64,000 nucleotides of DNA from DASYAE01 sp036501535 (GTDB lineage: Bacteria > Actinomycetota > Actinomycetes > Streptomycetales > Catenulisporaceae). Location: NCBI GenBank assembly GCA_036501535.1, contig DASYAE010000236.1:11468-75467 (forward strand), in the 5' to 3' direction. The notes beneath the pieces were generated by a model. It saw only the letters and a list, made by a program, of their open reading frames with translations. It had not been told where the DNA came from and ran no database searches. The position numbers and the translations under genes are program-made. Below are positions 51,372 through 61,763 of the stretch, in pieces; the stretch's first letter is position 1, and every line of letters starts with the position of its first letter.

Positions 51372-53078
51372 TCAGAGCAGCGCCAGCTCGGTGGTGAGGT
51401 CGTCGAGGCCCAGGGCGCCGAGTCCGAGCGCGGACATGTGCCAGGACTTCAGGTCGAACGCCTCGCCGCGGCCCGCCCGGGCCGCGCGGGCCGCCTCGCG
51501 GCCGGCCAGCCAGGCGCGCTCGCCGACCTTGTAGCCGATGGCCTGGCCGGGCCGGCCGAGGTAGCGGACGATCTCGCTGCTGACGAACTCGACGCTGCGC
51601 GCGGTGTGCGCGGAGAAGAACTCGATGGCCAGCTCGGGGGTCCAGGTGCGGCCGTTCTCCGCCGCCGGAAGCACGCCGGCCGGCAGCTCCATCCGAAGGT
51701 GCATGCCGATGTCGACGATCACGCGGATGGCCCGGCGCAGCTGTGCCTCCAGATAGCCGAGCCGGGCGCCCGGGTCGCTGAGATAGCCGAGTTCGTCCAT
51801 CAGGCGTTCGGCGTAGAGCGCCCAGCCTTCGAGCATCGCGCTGACCGCGCCGACGCCGGTCTGATAGGTCGACAGCTCGCCGGCCAGCGTCGTCCAGGTG
51901 CCCAGCTGCAGGTGGTGGCCCGGCACGCCTTCGTGGTGCCAGGTGGTGACCAGCTTCCACAGCGGGAACCTGGTCTGCCCCAGCGTGGGCAGCCAGGTGC
52001 GGCCCGGCCGGGAGAAGTCGTGCGAGGGCCGGGTGTAGTAGGGCGCTGCCGCGCTGCCCGGCGGGGCGATCCGCGCCTCGACCGTCCTGACCGGCCCGGC
52101 CAGGTCGAAGTGGGCGCCGTCGAGGTCGGCGACCCGCCGGTCGAGCATCTCCTGCAGCCGCTGGCGGATCTCCTCGACGCCCTCGACCGCCTCGCCGTGC
52201 TCGTCCAGGTGGCGCATCGCCTCGGCGACCGTGGCCCCCGGCAGCACCCGTTCGGCCTGCTCCCGCATCTCGGCCATGATCCGGTGGTACTCCGACCAGC
52301 CCCACATGTAGGTGTCGGCGAGGTCGAGGCCGGCGCCGAGCCAGGAGCGCGCCAGGACCGGGTACAGCTGGGCGCCGATGCCGTCGGGCACGCTCTCGGC
52401 GGCCGGCGCGTAGTCGTCGAGCATCCAGCGGCTGAGTTCGTCGACCGCGGCGTTGGCCGCCAGGGCCGCCTTGTCCAGTTCGGCCCGCAGGCTCGGCGGC
52501 ACCTGCGCGGCGTCGCAGAACTGCGCGAACCAGCCGCGGCCCTCGCCCGCGGCGCTCCAGTCCTGCAGCTGGGAGGTGAATGCGCCGACCTGGCGCGCGG
52601 GCGCCAGCAGTCCGCGCGCCGCTCCCTCGCGCAGCGAGGCCGCGTAGCCGGCCAGGGCCTGCGGCACCAGCGCCATCCGCTTCGCGACCGCCGACCAGTC
52701 GGCCTCGCTCGCGGTGGGCAGCATCATGAACATCGTCCGCACGCCCTGCACCGGCCCGAGGATGTTGCGCACGGCGCGCAGGTTCTCGCCGGTCGCACTC
52801 ACCGCCAGCGCCGTCTCGAGCCGCTCGCGCAGCAGCCGTGCGCAGCGCCGCTCGACGTCCGCGGCCGGCGGCGCGTCGCTGGTCAGCCGGCTCAGCTTCA
52901 CCAGCGTCGCGCGGGAGAGCTCGTCATCGGCTTGATATCCGGCCGGGGAGAGGTCGGGCACGCCCTGCGCGCCGGACTCGAGGCCCAGCATGATGGCGAC
53001 CGTCGGATTGAGGTCGGCGAGCGAGGTCACATAGGAGTCGGCGAGGTCACGCACTGCGCGGTCGGGCGTTTGGGGCAT
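51372..53078 (-). CDS. DUF885 family metal-dependent hydrolase
   Basis: The protein has 568 residues from ATG 53078. The family motif is HHEGVPGHHLQ, whose His and Glu are the expected zinc ligands of this M3/M32-related peptidase-like fold. The whole protein is helical, with MFMMLPTASEADWSAV and YYTRPSHDFSRPGRTW as other conserved parts. No signal peptide is visible. Members are large soluble hydrolases with poorly known substrates, perhaps peptides. It probably shares a transcript with the SUMF1-fold gene 88 bp downstream. Confidence 0.9.
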   Translation of the reverse strand: MPQTPDRAVRDLADSYVTSLADLNPTVAIMLGLESGAQGVPDLSPAGYQADDELSRATLVKLSRLTSDAPPAADVERRCARLLRERLETALAVSATGENLRAVRNILGPVQGVRTMFMMLPTASEADWSAVAKRMALVPQALAGYAASLREGAARGLLAPARQVGAFTSQLQDWSAAGEGRGWFAQFCDAAQVPPSLRAELDKAALAANAAVDELSRWMLDDYAPAAESVPDGIGAQLYPVLARSWLGAGLDLADTYMWGWSEYHRIMAEMREQAERVLPGATVAEAMRHLDEHGEAVEGVEEIRQRLQEMLDRRVADLDGAHFDLAGPVRTVEARIAPPGSAAAPYYTRPSHDFSRPGRTWLPTLGQTRFPLWKLVTTWHHEGVPGHHLQLGTWTTLAGELSTYQTGVGAVSAMLEGWALYAERLMDELGYLSDPGARLGYLEAQLRRAIRVIVDIGMHLRMELPAGVLPAAENGRTWTPELAIEFFSAHTARSVEFVSSEIVRYLGRPGQAIGYKVGERAWLAGREAARAARAGRGEAFDLKSWHMSALGLGALGLDDLTTELALL

Positions 53079-53243
53079 GAGCAGATTCTGGCATCGATCA
53101 CCGGCCGGCGCCGAGGGTCGCCGCCGCTCGGACGAGCCGGGTCGGCGGCGCACTCGCGATGACGGCGTACTCCGTGGCTAATACCTACAGGCCGCGATGC
53201 GTCTATGGCGCCTGACGCATAGTCAGCTACTTTACAGTTTTTG

Positions 53244-53441
53244 TCACCCGCTCGGAGTGGGCGTGGAGCAGGTGACCTTGGGGTTCACGCCGACATAGTT
53301 CAGCGGGCCGGCCAGGATCGTGACGAAGACCGTCGCCGAGTCGGCGCAGGTGGTGTTGGACGAGTTGTAATAGCCGCGCTGGCCGGCCGCAAGGGCTCCG
53401 ATAATCAGCCAGATAATCAGTATTACGCCTCCGACGCGCAT
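53244..53441 (-). CDS. Small membrane protein
   Basis: The 65-residue protein has GAAGGAGG ahead of its ATG. It opens with a membrane segment MRVGGVILIIWLIIGALAAG, followed by RGYYNSSN and ATVFVTILAGPLNYVG, then a polar tail with two cysteines (TTC and VTC) outside. This type of short hydrophobic protein recurs in actinomycetes and has no assigned role. A second small membrane protein gene lies 67 bp upstream on the same strand. Confidence 0.65.
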   Translation of the reverse strand: MRVGGVILIIWLIIGALAAGQRGYYNSSNTTCADSATVFVTILAGPLNYVGVNPKVTCSTPTPSG

Positions 53442-53508
53442 GGTCGCCTCCTTCTCGGGCGGGCATCGGCATGGGGACAGGGGGAATTGCGGAATGCGCC
53501 CGAGGCGG

Positions 53509-53682
53509 TCATCGGCGCGAGCGGTAGCGCCAGCTGGCGCCGATCCCGATCAGGTGCAGTGCGAGCAGGCACAGCCCGGCCAGCATCAGGCTGGTCGGCG
53601 TGAAGATCAGGCTGGTGGCGGTCTGGGTGACGTAGATGATGAACGCGATGGCGAACAGGAGCGCCGCGATGGCTCCGAGCAT
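53509..53682 (-). CDS. Tiny two-helix membrane protein
   Basis: The protein has 57 residues from ATG 53682, with AAGGAAG six bases upstream. It begins MLGAIAALLFAIAFIIYVTQ, a membrane helix. A second helix (LMLAGLCLLALHLIGIG) follows a short loop, and a basic tail WRYRSRR points to the cytoplasm. Hydrophobicity, the arginine-rich end and a good ribosome site support it despite its size. It is paired with the small membrane protein gene downstream. Confidence 0.65.
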   Translation of the reverse strand: MLGAIAALLFAIAFIIYVTQTATSLIFTPTSLMLAGLCLLALHLIGIGASWRYRSRR

Positions 53683-53829
53683 GGTCTTCCTTTCGGCCGT
53701 TTACACTTCGGGGGCGCCTCCGCATGCCCCGTTTGACGGAATGTATTCAACGGCCGATCGAAAGCGCACCTTCGTTTTCCGCCTGTGCTGCCGGCGATCT
53801 GGCGGCGTGTCAGATCTGGCGGCCGCCGG

Positions 53830-55359
53830 CTACCGCATCCACGCGGTCCGCTTGCGCCGCTTCGCGCGGATCCAGATCTTGCGCGCCTGCTCGGGCAGGC
53901 GGGCCGCGTAGGCCGTGTCGCGCTCGTGCAGCAGGCCGTAGGTGAAGGCGTTCTCGCGCGCCGCGTGGGCGCGGATCCCCAGGTGGCGCCAGGCCTGCCG
54001 GGAAATGACAGCATCCTGGTGCTCGCCGAGGGCGCCCTGCAGCGCCTTGAGGTCCCGGGCGGTCCGGCCGGGCGCCTTGCCGGCGAGCGCGGGCCGCAGG
54101 ACCTCGACGGCGTAGCGGGCCCGCTTGGCGGCTTTGCGGGCCTCGTGCAGCGCGAGGTCGCGTTCCGGCCCGGCAGGAGTGTCAAGGGCGTGCTTCATCC
54201 GGCGCTTTACGCGTCGGAAGGCGCGCCATGCCATCGGCGGCAGCGTCCGGTCCGCGCGCTCGGCGGCCGCGGGCGTCAGCGGCGGCGCGGCCAGCAGCCG
54301 GTCGAGACCGTCGAACAGTGCGACGCACCGCTCGGAGTCGAGCGCCGCGATCAGCTCCGCGCGGGCCGCGGCCCGCCGGGGCGCGTAGAAGCCGCGCACG
54401 CGCGCGGAGACCGGCCCGATGACCAGCTCCTGCGGAACGTCCGTCAGCCTCGCGGTCAGCCGGTCGGAGAGCACTTCCTCGTCGCGGGCCGCGCCCAGCA
54501 CGGCGCCGAGCCAGCGCAGCTCGTCGATCAGGCCTCTGGTTTGCTCCTTCGGTAGCACGCCGCCATACGCCTGCAGCGTGCTGCGCAGCCGGCGGACCGC
54601 GACGCGCATGTCGTGGACCGACTCCGGCTGGTCGCGGCGCACCTGGAGGTCTTCGGCCGTCACCGTGTCGGCCTGCGCGCGCATATACGCCAGGACGACT
54701 TCGGCGGCAGTGGACTCGCCGGTCGGCTCAGGCCCGGTCGCAGGCTCCAGATCCGCGCCGAGCGCCCGCTCCAGCTTGCTCGCGCTGCCGGAACGGGACA
54801 GCCCCTGCCGACGCAGCCGCTTGTCCACCGCCTTCAGCAGGTCGGTCCCGCGCAGCTCCGACTCCTCTTCGGCCAGCTCGACCTCCACCTCGTTCCACCG
54901 GGACAGCTTGGTCGACCGCCCGAACGTCTCGGCCAGCACCTCGTCCGCCACGACCTGCGCCAGCGCGGCGCCGGACCCGTCGCGTAGCAGGCTGCTGCGC
55001 CGCTTGGTCGTGATGCGCGCGACCGGGTGCAGGGCGCGCCCGCGCAGCCGCGCCGTCAGCAGGACCCGCAGCTCGTCCGGCAGGTCGCGGTCCGGCGGCA
55101 GCTGCAGCTCGGTGCGGGTGCCCGCCGCCCCTTCGGGCACCTTGAGATGCCAGCCGGCGTCGCCGCCGCCGGCCCGGCTGCGCAGGGTGATCCCGGCCCT
55201 GGCCAGGCGCAGGTCCTCGGTGTCGAGGTAGAGCGCGGTCAGAACCTCCTCCCGCGGCTCGGACTGGCCGGCGACCCGTGGCAGGCCGGCCAGGTCCGGC
55301 ACCCCGGAGCCGGGTTCGGCGTCGTACTTCCACTCGGTCTCCCGCACCTCTGTAGCCAT
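53830..55359 (-). CDS. CYTH and CHAD domain protein
   Basis: The 509-residue protein has an N-terminal CYTH domain (about 1-200) opening EVRETEWKYDAEPG. ETEWK is the ExExK motif of triphosphate-binding tunnels, and YLDTEDLRLARAGITLRSR follows the CYTH pattern. The CHAD domain (about 220-500) shows the histidine-rich helices VHDMRVAVRRLRSTLQAYG and LALHEARKAAKRARYAVEVL, which bind polyphosphate. CYTH-CHAD proteins are thought to hydrolyse or bind inorganic triphosphate and polyphosphate. It precedes the OmpR-type pair on the same strand, but a 90-bp gap separates them. Confidence 0.93.
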   Translation of the reverse strand: MATEVRETEWKYDAEPGSGVPDLAGLPRVAGQSEPREEVLTALYLDTEDLRLARAGITLRSRAGGGDAGWHLKVPEGAAGTRTELQLPPDRDLPDELRVLLTARLRGRALHPVARITTKRRSSLLRDGSGAALAQVVADEVLAETFGRSTKLSRWNEVEVELAEEESELRGTDLLKAVDKRLRRQGLSRSGSASKLERALGADLEPATGPEPTGESTAAEVVLAYMRAQADTVTAEDLQVRRDQPESVHDMRVAVRRLRSTLQAYGGVLPKEQTRGLIDELRWLGAVLGAARDEEVLSDRLTARLTDVPQELVIGPVSARVRGFYAPRRAAARAELIAALDSERCVALFDGLDRLLAAPPLTPAAAERADRTLPPMAWRAFRRVKRRMKHALDTPAGPERDLALHEARKAAKRARYAVEVLRPALAGKAPGRTARDLKALQGALGEHQDAVISRQAWRHLGIRAHAARENAFTYGLLHERDTAYAARLPEQARKIWIRAKRRKRTAWMR

Positions 55360-55448
55360 ATGACCCGACTACCCGACTTCGCCGACAAGCACCAGGGCCG
55401 ACCGGCCGAAGGCTAGGCCTTTTGCGCGCTCCAGCAGGGCCGGATGCG

Positions 55449-56741
55449 TTAATCCGAATGCGTGGGCCTGAACGTCCACAACCGCCTGGCCGTGTCACGC
55501 GCCGCGGCGCCCAGCGGCGGCGCGGCCGGCAGCCGGACCGTGAAGTGCGCGCCCTCCCCCGGCCGGCCCTCGGCCCGGATGGTGCCGCCGTGGCTCTCCA
55601 CCACCTCGCGGACCAGGGCGAGGCCGAGGCCGAAGCGGCGCGCGTCGTGCTCGCCGCCGCGGGCGAAGCGCTCGAAGATGCGCGCGCCGTCGGCCGGGTC
55701 GAAGCCGGTGCCGTCGTCGGTCACCTCCAGCTGGATCCACCGGCCGTGGTCCGCCGAGCCGAGCGCCAGCTCGATCCGGCCGGTGCCGTCGGTGTGCCCG
55801 ATCGCGTTGTCGACGAGGGCTGAGATCATCCGGCGCAGCGGGGACTCCGCGCCGACCACGGTGCTCGGCCCGCCGTTCAGGCCGCCGGCCGGCGTCAGGG
55901 TGAGCGAGCGCCGGCCGATCCGCGGCTGCTCGGCCTCAACCACCGCGGCGGCCAGCGCGGCCAGGTCGATCCGCTCCAGCCGCGGCGAGTCCGGCCGCAG
56001 GCTGGCCGAGGTCAGCAGGTCGTCGACCACGTCGTTGAGCTCGCGGGTGCCCTCCACGAGGTGCTCGAGCTCCGCGGCGAGCGGATCCGGCAGCTCGGCG
56101 CTGCGCAGCCGCAGGATCAGCTGGGCGCGGGTGTGCAGCCGGGTGAGCGGGGTGCGCAGCTCGTGGCTGGCGTCGGCGACGAACCGGCGCTGCCGGGCCA
56201 GCGCGTCGCCGAGCGGGGAGATCGAGCGCCGCGCCAGCAGGGTCCCGGTGACCATCGCGGCGGCCAGGCCGGCCAGCTCGGTGAGCAGCAGCGCCCGCAG
56301 CAGGTGATCCAGATCCGAACGCTGGTATCTGGTGTCGAACACGGCTTGGCGCACCTCGTTGCCGGTGCGCTCGGTCACGATGGCGTAGACGGTGCCGTTG
56401 GCCGCCACCGACTGGCTGACGACGTGCCCGTCGCGCGGCGCGTCACGTATCGCGTTCATCAGCGGGAAGCCCGCAGGCGGCTGCGTGGGGCCCTTGAGCT
56501 GGCCGGCCTCCAGGACGAACATCCACAGGCACGGGGTCGTCTCGCCCGGCCATCCGTACGCGAGCTGGTAGCCGAGCGTCTGGTTCTCCTGGCCCTGCTG
56601 CTCGGTGGCCACCAGGCGGTAGGCGAAGACGCCGAGGAACCCGATGGCCAGGGTCAGGATCACGGCGATGCGGACCGCGAGCATGACGCCGGCGCGGCGG
56701 ATGAGGCGCCGCTCCGGTGCGGCGAGTCCGACGGCGGTCAC
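55449..56741 (-). CDS. OmpR-type sensor histidine kinase
   Basis: The protein has 430 residues from GTG 56741, which overlaps the response-regulator stop as GTGA. Two membrane helices (about 18-38 and 155-178) bracket an extracytoplasmic sensor domain of about 115 residues. The H-box is FVADASHELRTPLTRLHTR, the N box LVDNAIGHTDG, and the G boxes VTDDGTGFDP and RFGLGLALVREVVESHGG. It phosphorylates the regulator encoded just upstream. The sensed signal is unknown. Confidence 0.93.
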   Translation of the reverse strand: MTAVGLAAPERRLIRRAGVMLAVRIAVILTLAIGFLGVFAYRLVATEQQGQENQTLGYQLAYGWPGETTPCLWMFVLEAGQLKGPTQPPAGFPLMNAIRDAPRDGHVVSQSVAANGTVYAIVTERTGNEVRQAVFDTRYQRSDLDHLLRALLLTELAGLAAAMVTGTLLARRSISPLGDALARQRRFVADASHELRTPLTRLHTRAQLILRLRSAELPDPLAAELEHLVEGTRELNDVVDDLLTSASLRPDSPRLERIDLAALAAAVVEAEQPRIGRRSLTLTPAGGLNGGPSTVVGAESPLRRMISALVDNAIGHTDGTGRIELALGSADHGRWIQLEVTDDGTGFDPADGARIFERFARGGEHDARRFGLGLALVREVVESHGGTIRAEGRPGEGAHFTVRLPAAPPLGAAARDTARRLWTFRPTHSD

Positions 56742-57421
56742 AGCAGCCCGATCTGGTAGCCGAGCCCGCGCACCGTGCGCACGACCTGGCGCCCGAGTTT
56801 GCGGCGGAGGTAGTAGACGTAGGTGTCCACGATCGACTCGGCCTCGGTGTCCGTGAAGACCTGCTGGCGCAGCTGCGCCCGCGAGCAGATCGCCTTCGGC
56901 CGCGAGGCCAGCGCGAGCAGCAGGTGGAACTCGCGCGGGGACAGGGCCACCCGGCGGCCGTCCGGAAGGGCGACGTCGCGCAGCTCGACGTCCAGGTGGC
57001 CGGCGCCCACCGGGAGCAGCTCGGCCTGGTCGGCGAACCGGCGGTCCAGCGCCCGGATCCGGGCCAGCAGCTCGTCGAGGTCGAAGGGCTTGGGCAGGTA
57101 GTCGTCGGCGCCCGCGTCGAGGCCGCGCACCCGCTCGACGTGGTCGCCGAGCGCGGTGAGCACCAGCATCCGGGAGGTCACGGCCCGCCGGCGCAGGCGC
57201 GCCACCAGGTCGAGCCCCTCGAGAACGGGCAGCCGCCGGTCGATGATCATGACCCGGTAGCTCCGGCTGAGCCCCAGGTGCAGGCCGCGGTGGCCGTCCA
57301 GGGCCACGTCGACCGCGTAGCCCTCCCGGGCGAGCAGTTCGGCGAGCATGGCGGCGAGTTGCCCGTCGTCCTCGACGATGAGCAGCCGGGATTTCTCCGG
57401 ATCGGGCTCCACCTCGCACAT
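56738..57421 (-). CDS. OmpR-family response regulator
   Basis: The 227-residue protein has a receiver with Glu17-Asp18-Asp19, phosphoacceptor Asp61 in VMIIDRRLPVLEG and Lys in DYLPKPFDLDELLARI. The C-terminal winged helix reads LSPREFHLLLALASRPKAICSR and VDTYVYYLRRKLGRQVVRTVRGLGYQI. It is the first gene of the two-component operon. The divergent region 57422-57636 should contain its promoter and that of the AhpD-like gene; I see no clear palindrome there. Confidence 0.95.
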   Translation of the reverse strand: MCEVEPDPEKSRLLIVEDDGQLAAMLAELLAREGYAVDVALDGHRGLHLGLSRSYRVMIIDRRLPVLEGLDLVARLRRRAVTSRMLVLTALGDHVERVRGLDAGADDYLPKPFDLDELLARIRALDRRFADQAELLPVGAGHLDVELRDVALPDGRRVALSPREFHLLLALASRPKAICSRAQLRQQVFTDTEAESIVDTYVYYLRRKLGRQVVRTVRGLGYQIGLL

Positions 57422-57636
57422 CGCCCGGATTATCGCACGTTCGACCTAATAGAAGGCTGATCGCACATGCCTGGCGGCGTGCGTGCCTCTCCCGTGCGAC
57501 CGGCAGGTCCGAAACAGGGGCGTGAGTCACTGTCCGGGCGGGCACAACTGCACCGGGTTCCGCTCCGGCGCCGATCGGTCCCCGCCGCGGCGGACCCCTC
57601 ACCGGAACCTGCCACAGCCTGCCCGGAGGTGACGCC

Positions 57637-58215
57637 ATGCCGCACATCGAGCTCGGCAACGACCAGCCCGGAATCCGATCGCTGTTCTTCTACCGCCCCG
57701 AGACCGCCGGTCCGCTCTGCGAGCTCGTCGAGGTCCTGCTGCGCGGGCCGAGCACGCTGGAGCGCTGGGAGCGCGAGCTGATCGCCACCCACGTCTCAGA
57801 ACTCAACGAGTGCCGCTACTGCGCCACCACGCACGGCGCGTTCACCGCCGCCCAGCTCCCGGATGGCATGGACCCGGCGCTGATCCGCAGCGACCTCGGC
57901 GCCGCGCCGATCAGCGACAAGCTCAAGGCGCTGCTGGCGATCGCCGCGGCCGTCCAGCGCGGCGGCCGGAACGTCACCCCGGAGCTGATCGACGACGCCC
58001 GGGAGGCCGGCGCCACCGATCTGGAGCTGCACGACGCGGTGCTGATCGCGGCCGCGTTCTGCATGTACAACCGGTACGTCGACGGTTTGGCCACGATCGC
58101 CCCGGACGACCCGCAGAACTATGCGAACCGCGCGAAGGCGCTCGTCCAGGAGGGCTACATGCCGATCGTCGACGCCGCCCGCGCCCACAAGGCCGCGCAG
58201 GCGACCCGGCCCTGA
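57637..58215 (+). CDS. AhpD-like carboxymuconolactone decarboxylase family protein
   Basis: The 192-residue protein starts at ATG 57637. All-alpha fold with NECRYCATTHGAFTA, where the Cys-x-x-Cys plus His is the redox centre of AhpD and peroxidase-related enzymes. The following YVDGLATIAP fits the family. It should act as a thiol peroxidase or disulphide reductase in the cytoplasm. A flavoprotein gene follows after 40 bp on the same strand, so they are likely an operon, perhaps for a shared oxidative step. Confidence 0.88.
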   Translation: MPHIELGNDQPGIRSLFFYRPETAGPLCELVEVLLRGPSTLERWERELIATHVSELNECRYCATTHGAFTAAQLPDGMDPALIRSDLGAAPISDKLKALLAIAAAVQRGGRNVTPELIDDAREAGATDLELHDAVLIAAAFCMYNRYVDGLATIAPDDPQNYANRAKALVQEGYMPIVDAARAHKAAQATRP

Positions 58216-58255
58216 CCTCGCCCTTCACTGCCTCACGACACTTGGGGGGAAAGCC

Positions 58256-59845
58256 ATGCCCGAAAGCCTCGCCGACGCGCCGGAAGCCGACGACGCCCGG
58301 TCCGAATTCCACCGCTATCTCATCATCGGCGCCGGCCCGGCCGGACTGCAGCTCAGCTACTACTTCCACCGGGCCGGGATGGACTACCTGACGCTGGAGC
58401 GCGACGCCGCGCCGGGCCGCTTCTTCCGGCGCTTCCCGCGCCACCGCCGGCTCATCTCGCTGAACAAGGTGCACGTGCACGGCGACGACCCGGAGATCCG
58501 GCTGCGCTGGGACTGGAACTCGCTGCTCAACGACGACCCCGGGCTGCTGTTCCCGGAGTTCAGCGACGAGTACTTCCCGCACGCCGACGACATGGTGCGC
58601 TACCTCGCCGAGTTCCAGCGCGCGCACGGCCTGGCGGTGCGTTACGGGAACGAGGTGGCGAGAGTCGAACGCGCGCCGAGCGGTCCCGGCTTCACCGTGC
58701 GCACCGGCGACGGCACGGTGCTGCGATGCCGGTGCCTCGTCGCGGCGACCGGCTGGGGCCGGCCGTTCGTGCCGGACATCCCGGGGATCGAGCACGCCGT
58801 CGGCTACGAGGACATGGACGTGGACCCGCGCAGCTACGCGGGCCGGCGCGTGCTGATCATCGGCAAGGGCAACTCGGCCTTCGAGACCGCCCACGCCGTG
58901 CTCGGGCAGGCCTCGATGGTGCACCTGGCCAGCCGCCGGCCGCTGCGCCTGACCTGGACCACGAAGCATCCGGGCGACGTGCGCGGCCAGTACGGCGCGG
59001 TGCTGGACAGCTACCAGTTCAAGACGCTGCACTCGGTGCTGGACTGCACCATCGACGAGATCCGCGCGGCCGGCGACCGCTTCGAGGTCGACATCACCTA
59101 CACCCACGCCGACGGCGAGACGGCGACGCTCGAATACGAGTCCGTGCTGCGGTGCACCGGATTCCGCATGGACACCTCGGTCTTCGGCGCCGACTGCGTC
59201 CCGCGCACCGAGCGGGACGGACGGCTGCCGGCCACCGGTCCCGACTGGCAGTGCGCCAACGTGGACGGCCTCTACTTCGCCGGCACCCTGGCCCAGACCC
59301 GCGACTTCAAGCGGTCCTCCTCCGCCTTCATCGACGGGTTCCGCTACAACCTGCGCACGCTGTGCGCGCTGCTGCGCGAGCGCTACGAGGGCGTGCCCCT
59401 CGAGGCGACGGAGGTCAAGGCCGATCCGGACGAGCTGACCTCGCTGGTGCTGGACCGGGTCAACTGGAGCTCGGCGCTGTGGACGCAGTTCGAATACCTC
59501 TGCGACGCCCTCGTGGTGGACGCGGCCTCCGGACGGGTCTCGGTGTACAAGGACCTGCCCGAGGACTACGCGATCGAGCGCTTCCGCGACGAGCCGCACT
59601 ACTACACCGTGACCCTGCGCTGGGGCCGGGACGACTACGCGGACGTGTTCGCGATCTCCCGGCACCCGGACCCCGACCGGGCCGGGGACAGCGCGTTCAT
59701 CCACCCGGTCGTCCGCCGCCACCGGCACGGCGCGACGGTCGGCGAGAAGCACCTGCTGGAGGACCTGCTAGCCGAGTGGCGCCGCCCGGAGCGGCACGTC
59801 GACCCGCTGAGGGAGTTCTTCGCCGAGCAGCTGGGCCAGGGCTGA
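58256..59845 (+). CDS. FAD/NAD(P)-dependent monooxygenase-like oxidoreductase
   Basis: The protein has 529 residues from ATG 58256, after GGGGGGAAAG. The FAD site is YLIIGAGPAGLQLSYYF and the NAD(P) site VLIIGKGNSAFETAHA. ATGWGRPFVPDIPGIE is the ATG motif of flavin monooxygenases. The layout and motif order resemble FOXRED2 and flavin-containing monooxygenases. A C-terminal domain of about 120 residues is of unknown function. The neighbouring AhpD-like protein may recycle or protect it. Substrate unknown. Confidence 0.88.
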   Translation: MPESLADAPEADDARSEFHRYLIIGAGPAGLQLSYYFHRAGMDYLTLERDAAPGRFFRRFPRHRRLISLNKVHVHGDDPEIRLRWDWNSLLNDDPGLLFPEFSDEYFPHADDMVRYLAEFQRAHGLAVRYGNEVARVERAPSGPGFTVRTGDGTVLRCRCLVAATGWGRPFVPDIPGIEHAVGYEDMDVDPRSYAGRRVLIIGKGNSAFETAHAVLGQASMVHLASRRPLRLTWTTKHPGDVRGQYGAVLDSYQFKTLHSVLDCTIDEIRAAGDRFEVDITYTHADGETATLEYESVLRCTGFRMDTSVFGADCVPRTERDGRLPATGPDWQCANVDGLYFAGTLAQTRDFKRSSSAFIDGFRYNLRTLCALLRERYEGVPLEATEVKADPDELTSLVLDRVNWSSALWTQFEYLCDALVVDAASGRVSVYKDLPEDYAIERFRDEPHYYTVTLRWGRDDYADVFAISRHPDPDRAGDSAFIHPVVRRHRHGATVGEKHLLEDLLAEWRRPERHVDPLREFFAEQLGQG

Positions 59846-59867
59846 GGCCAGGGCGGGCGCCGGTGAA

Positions 59868-61724
<1,857 letters not shown>

Positions 61725-61763
61725 CCTGTAACGTGCCGACCGCCGCGCGGCCGCGCGACATGG

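Noticed and set aside
53197..53220. ATGCGTC/GACGCAT hairpin as a terminator
   Set aside because: Only a 7-bp stem with a 10-nt loop and no T run on the relevant strand; too weak to call.
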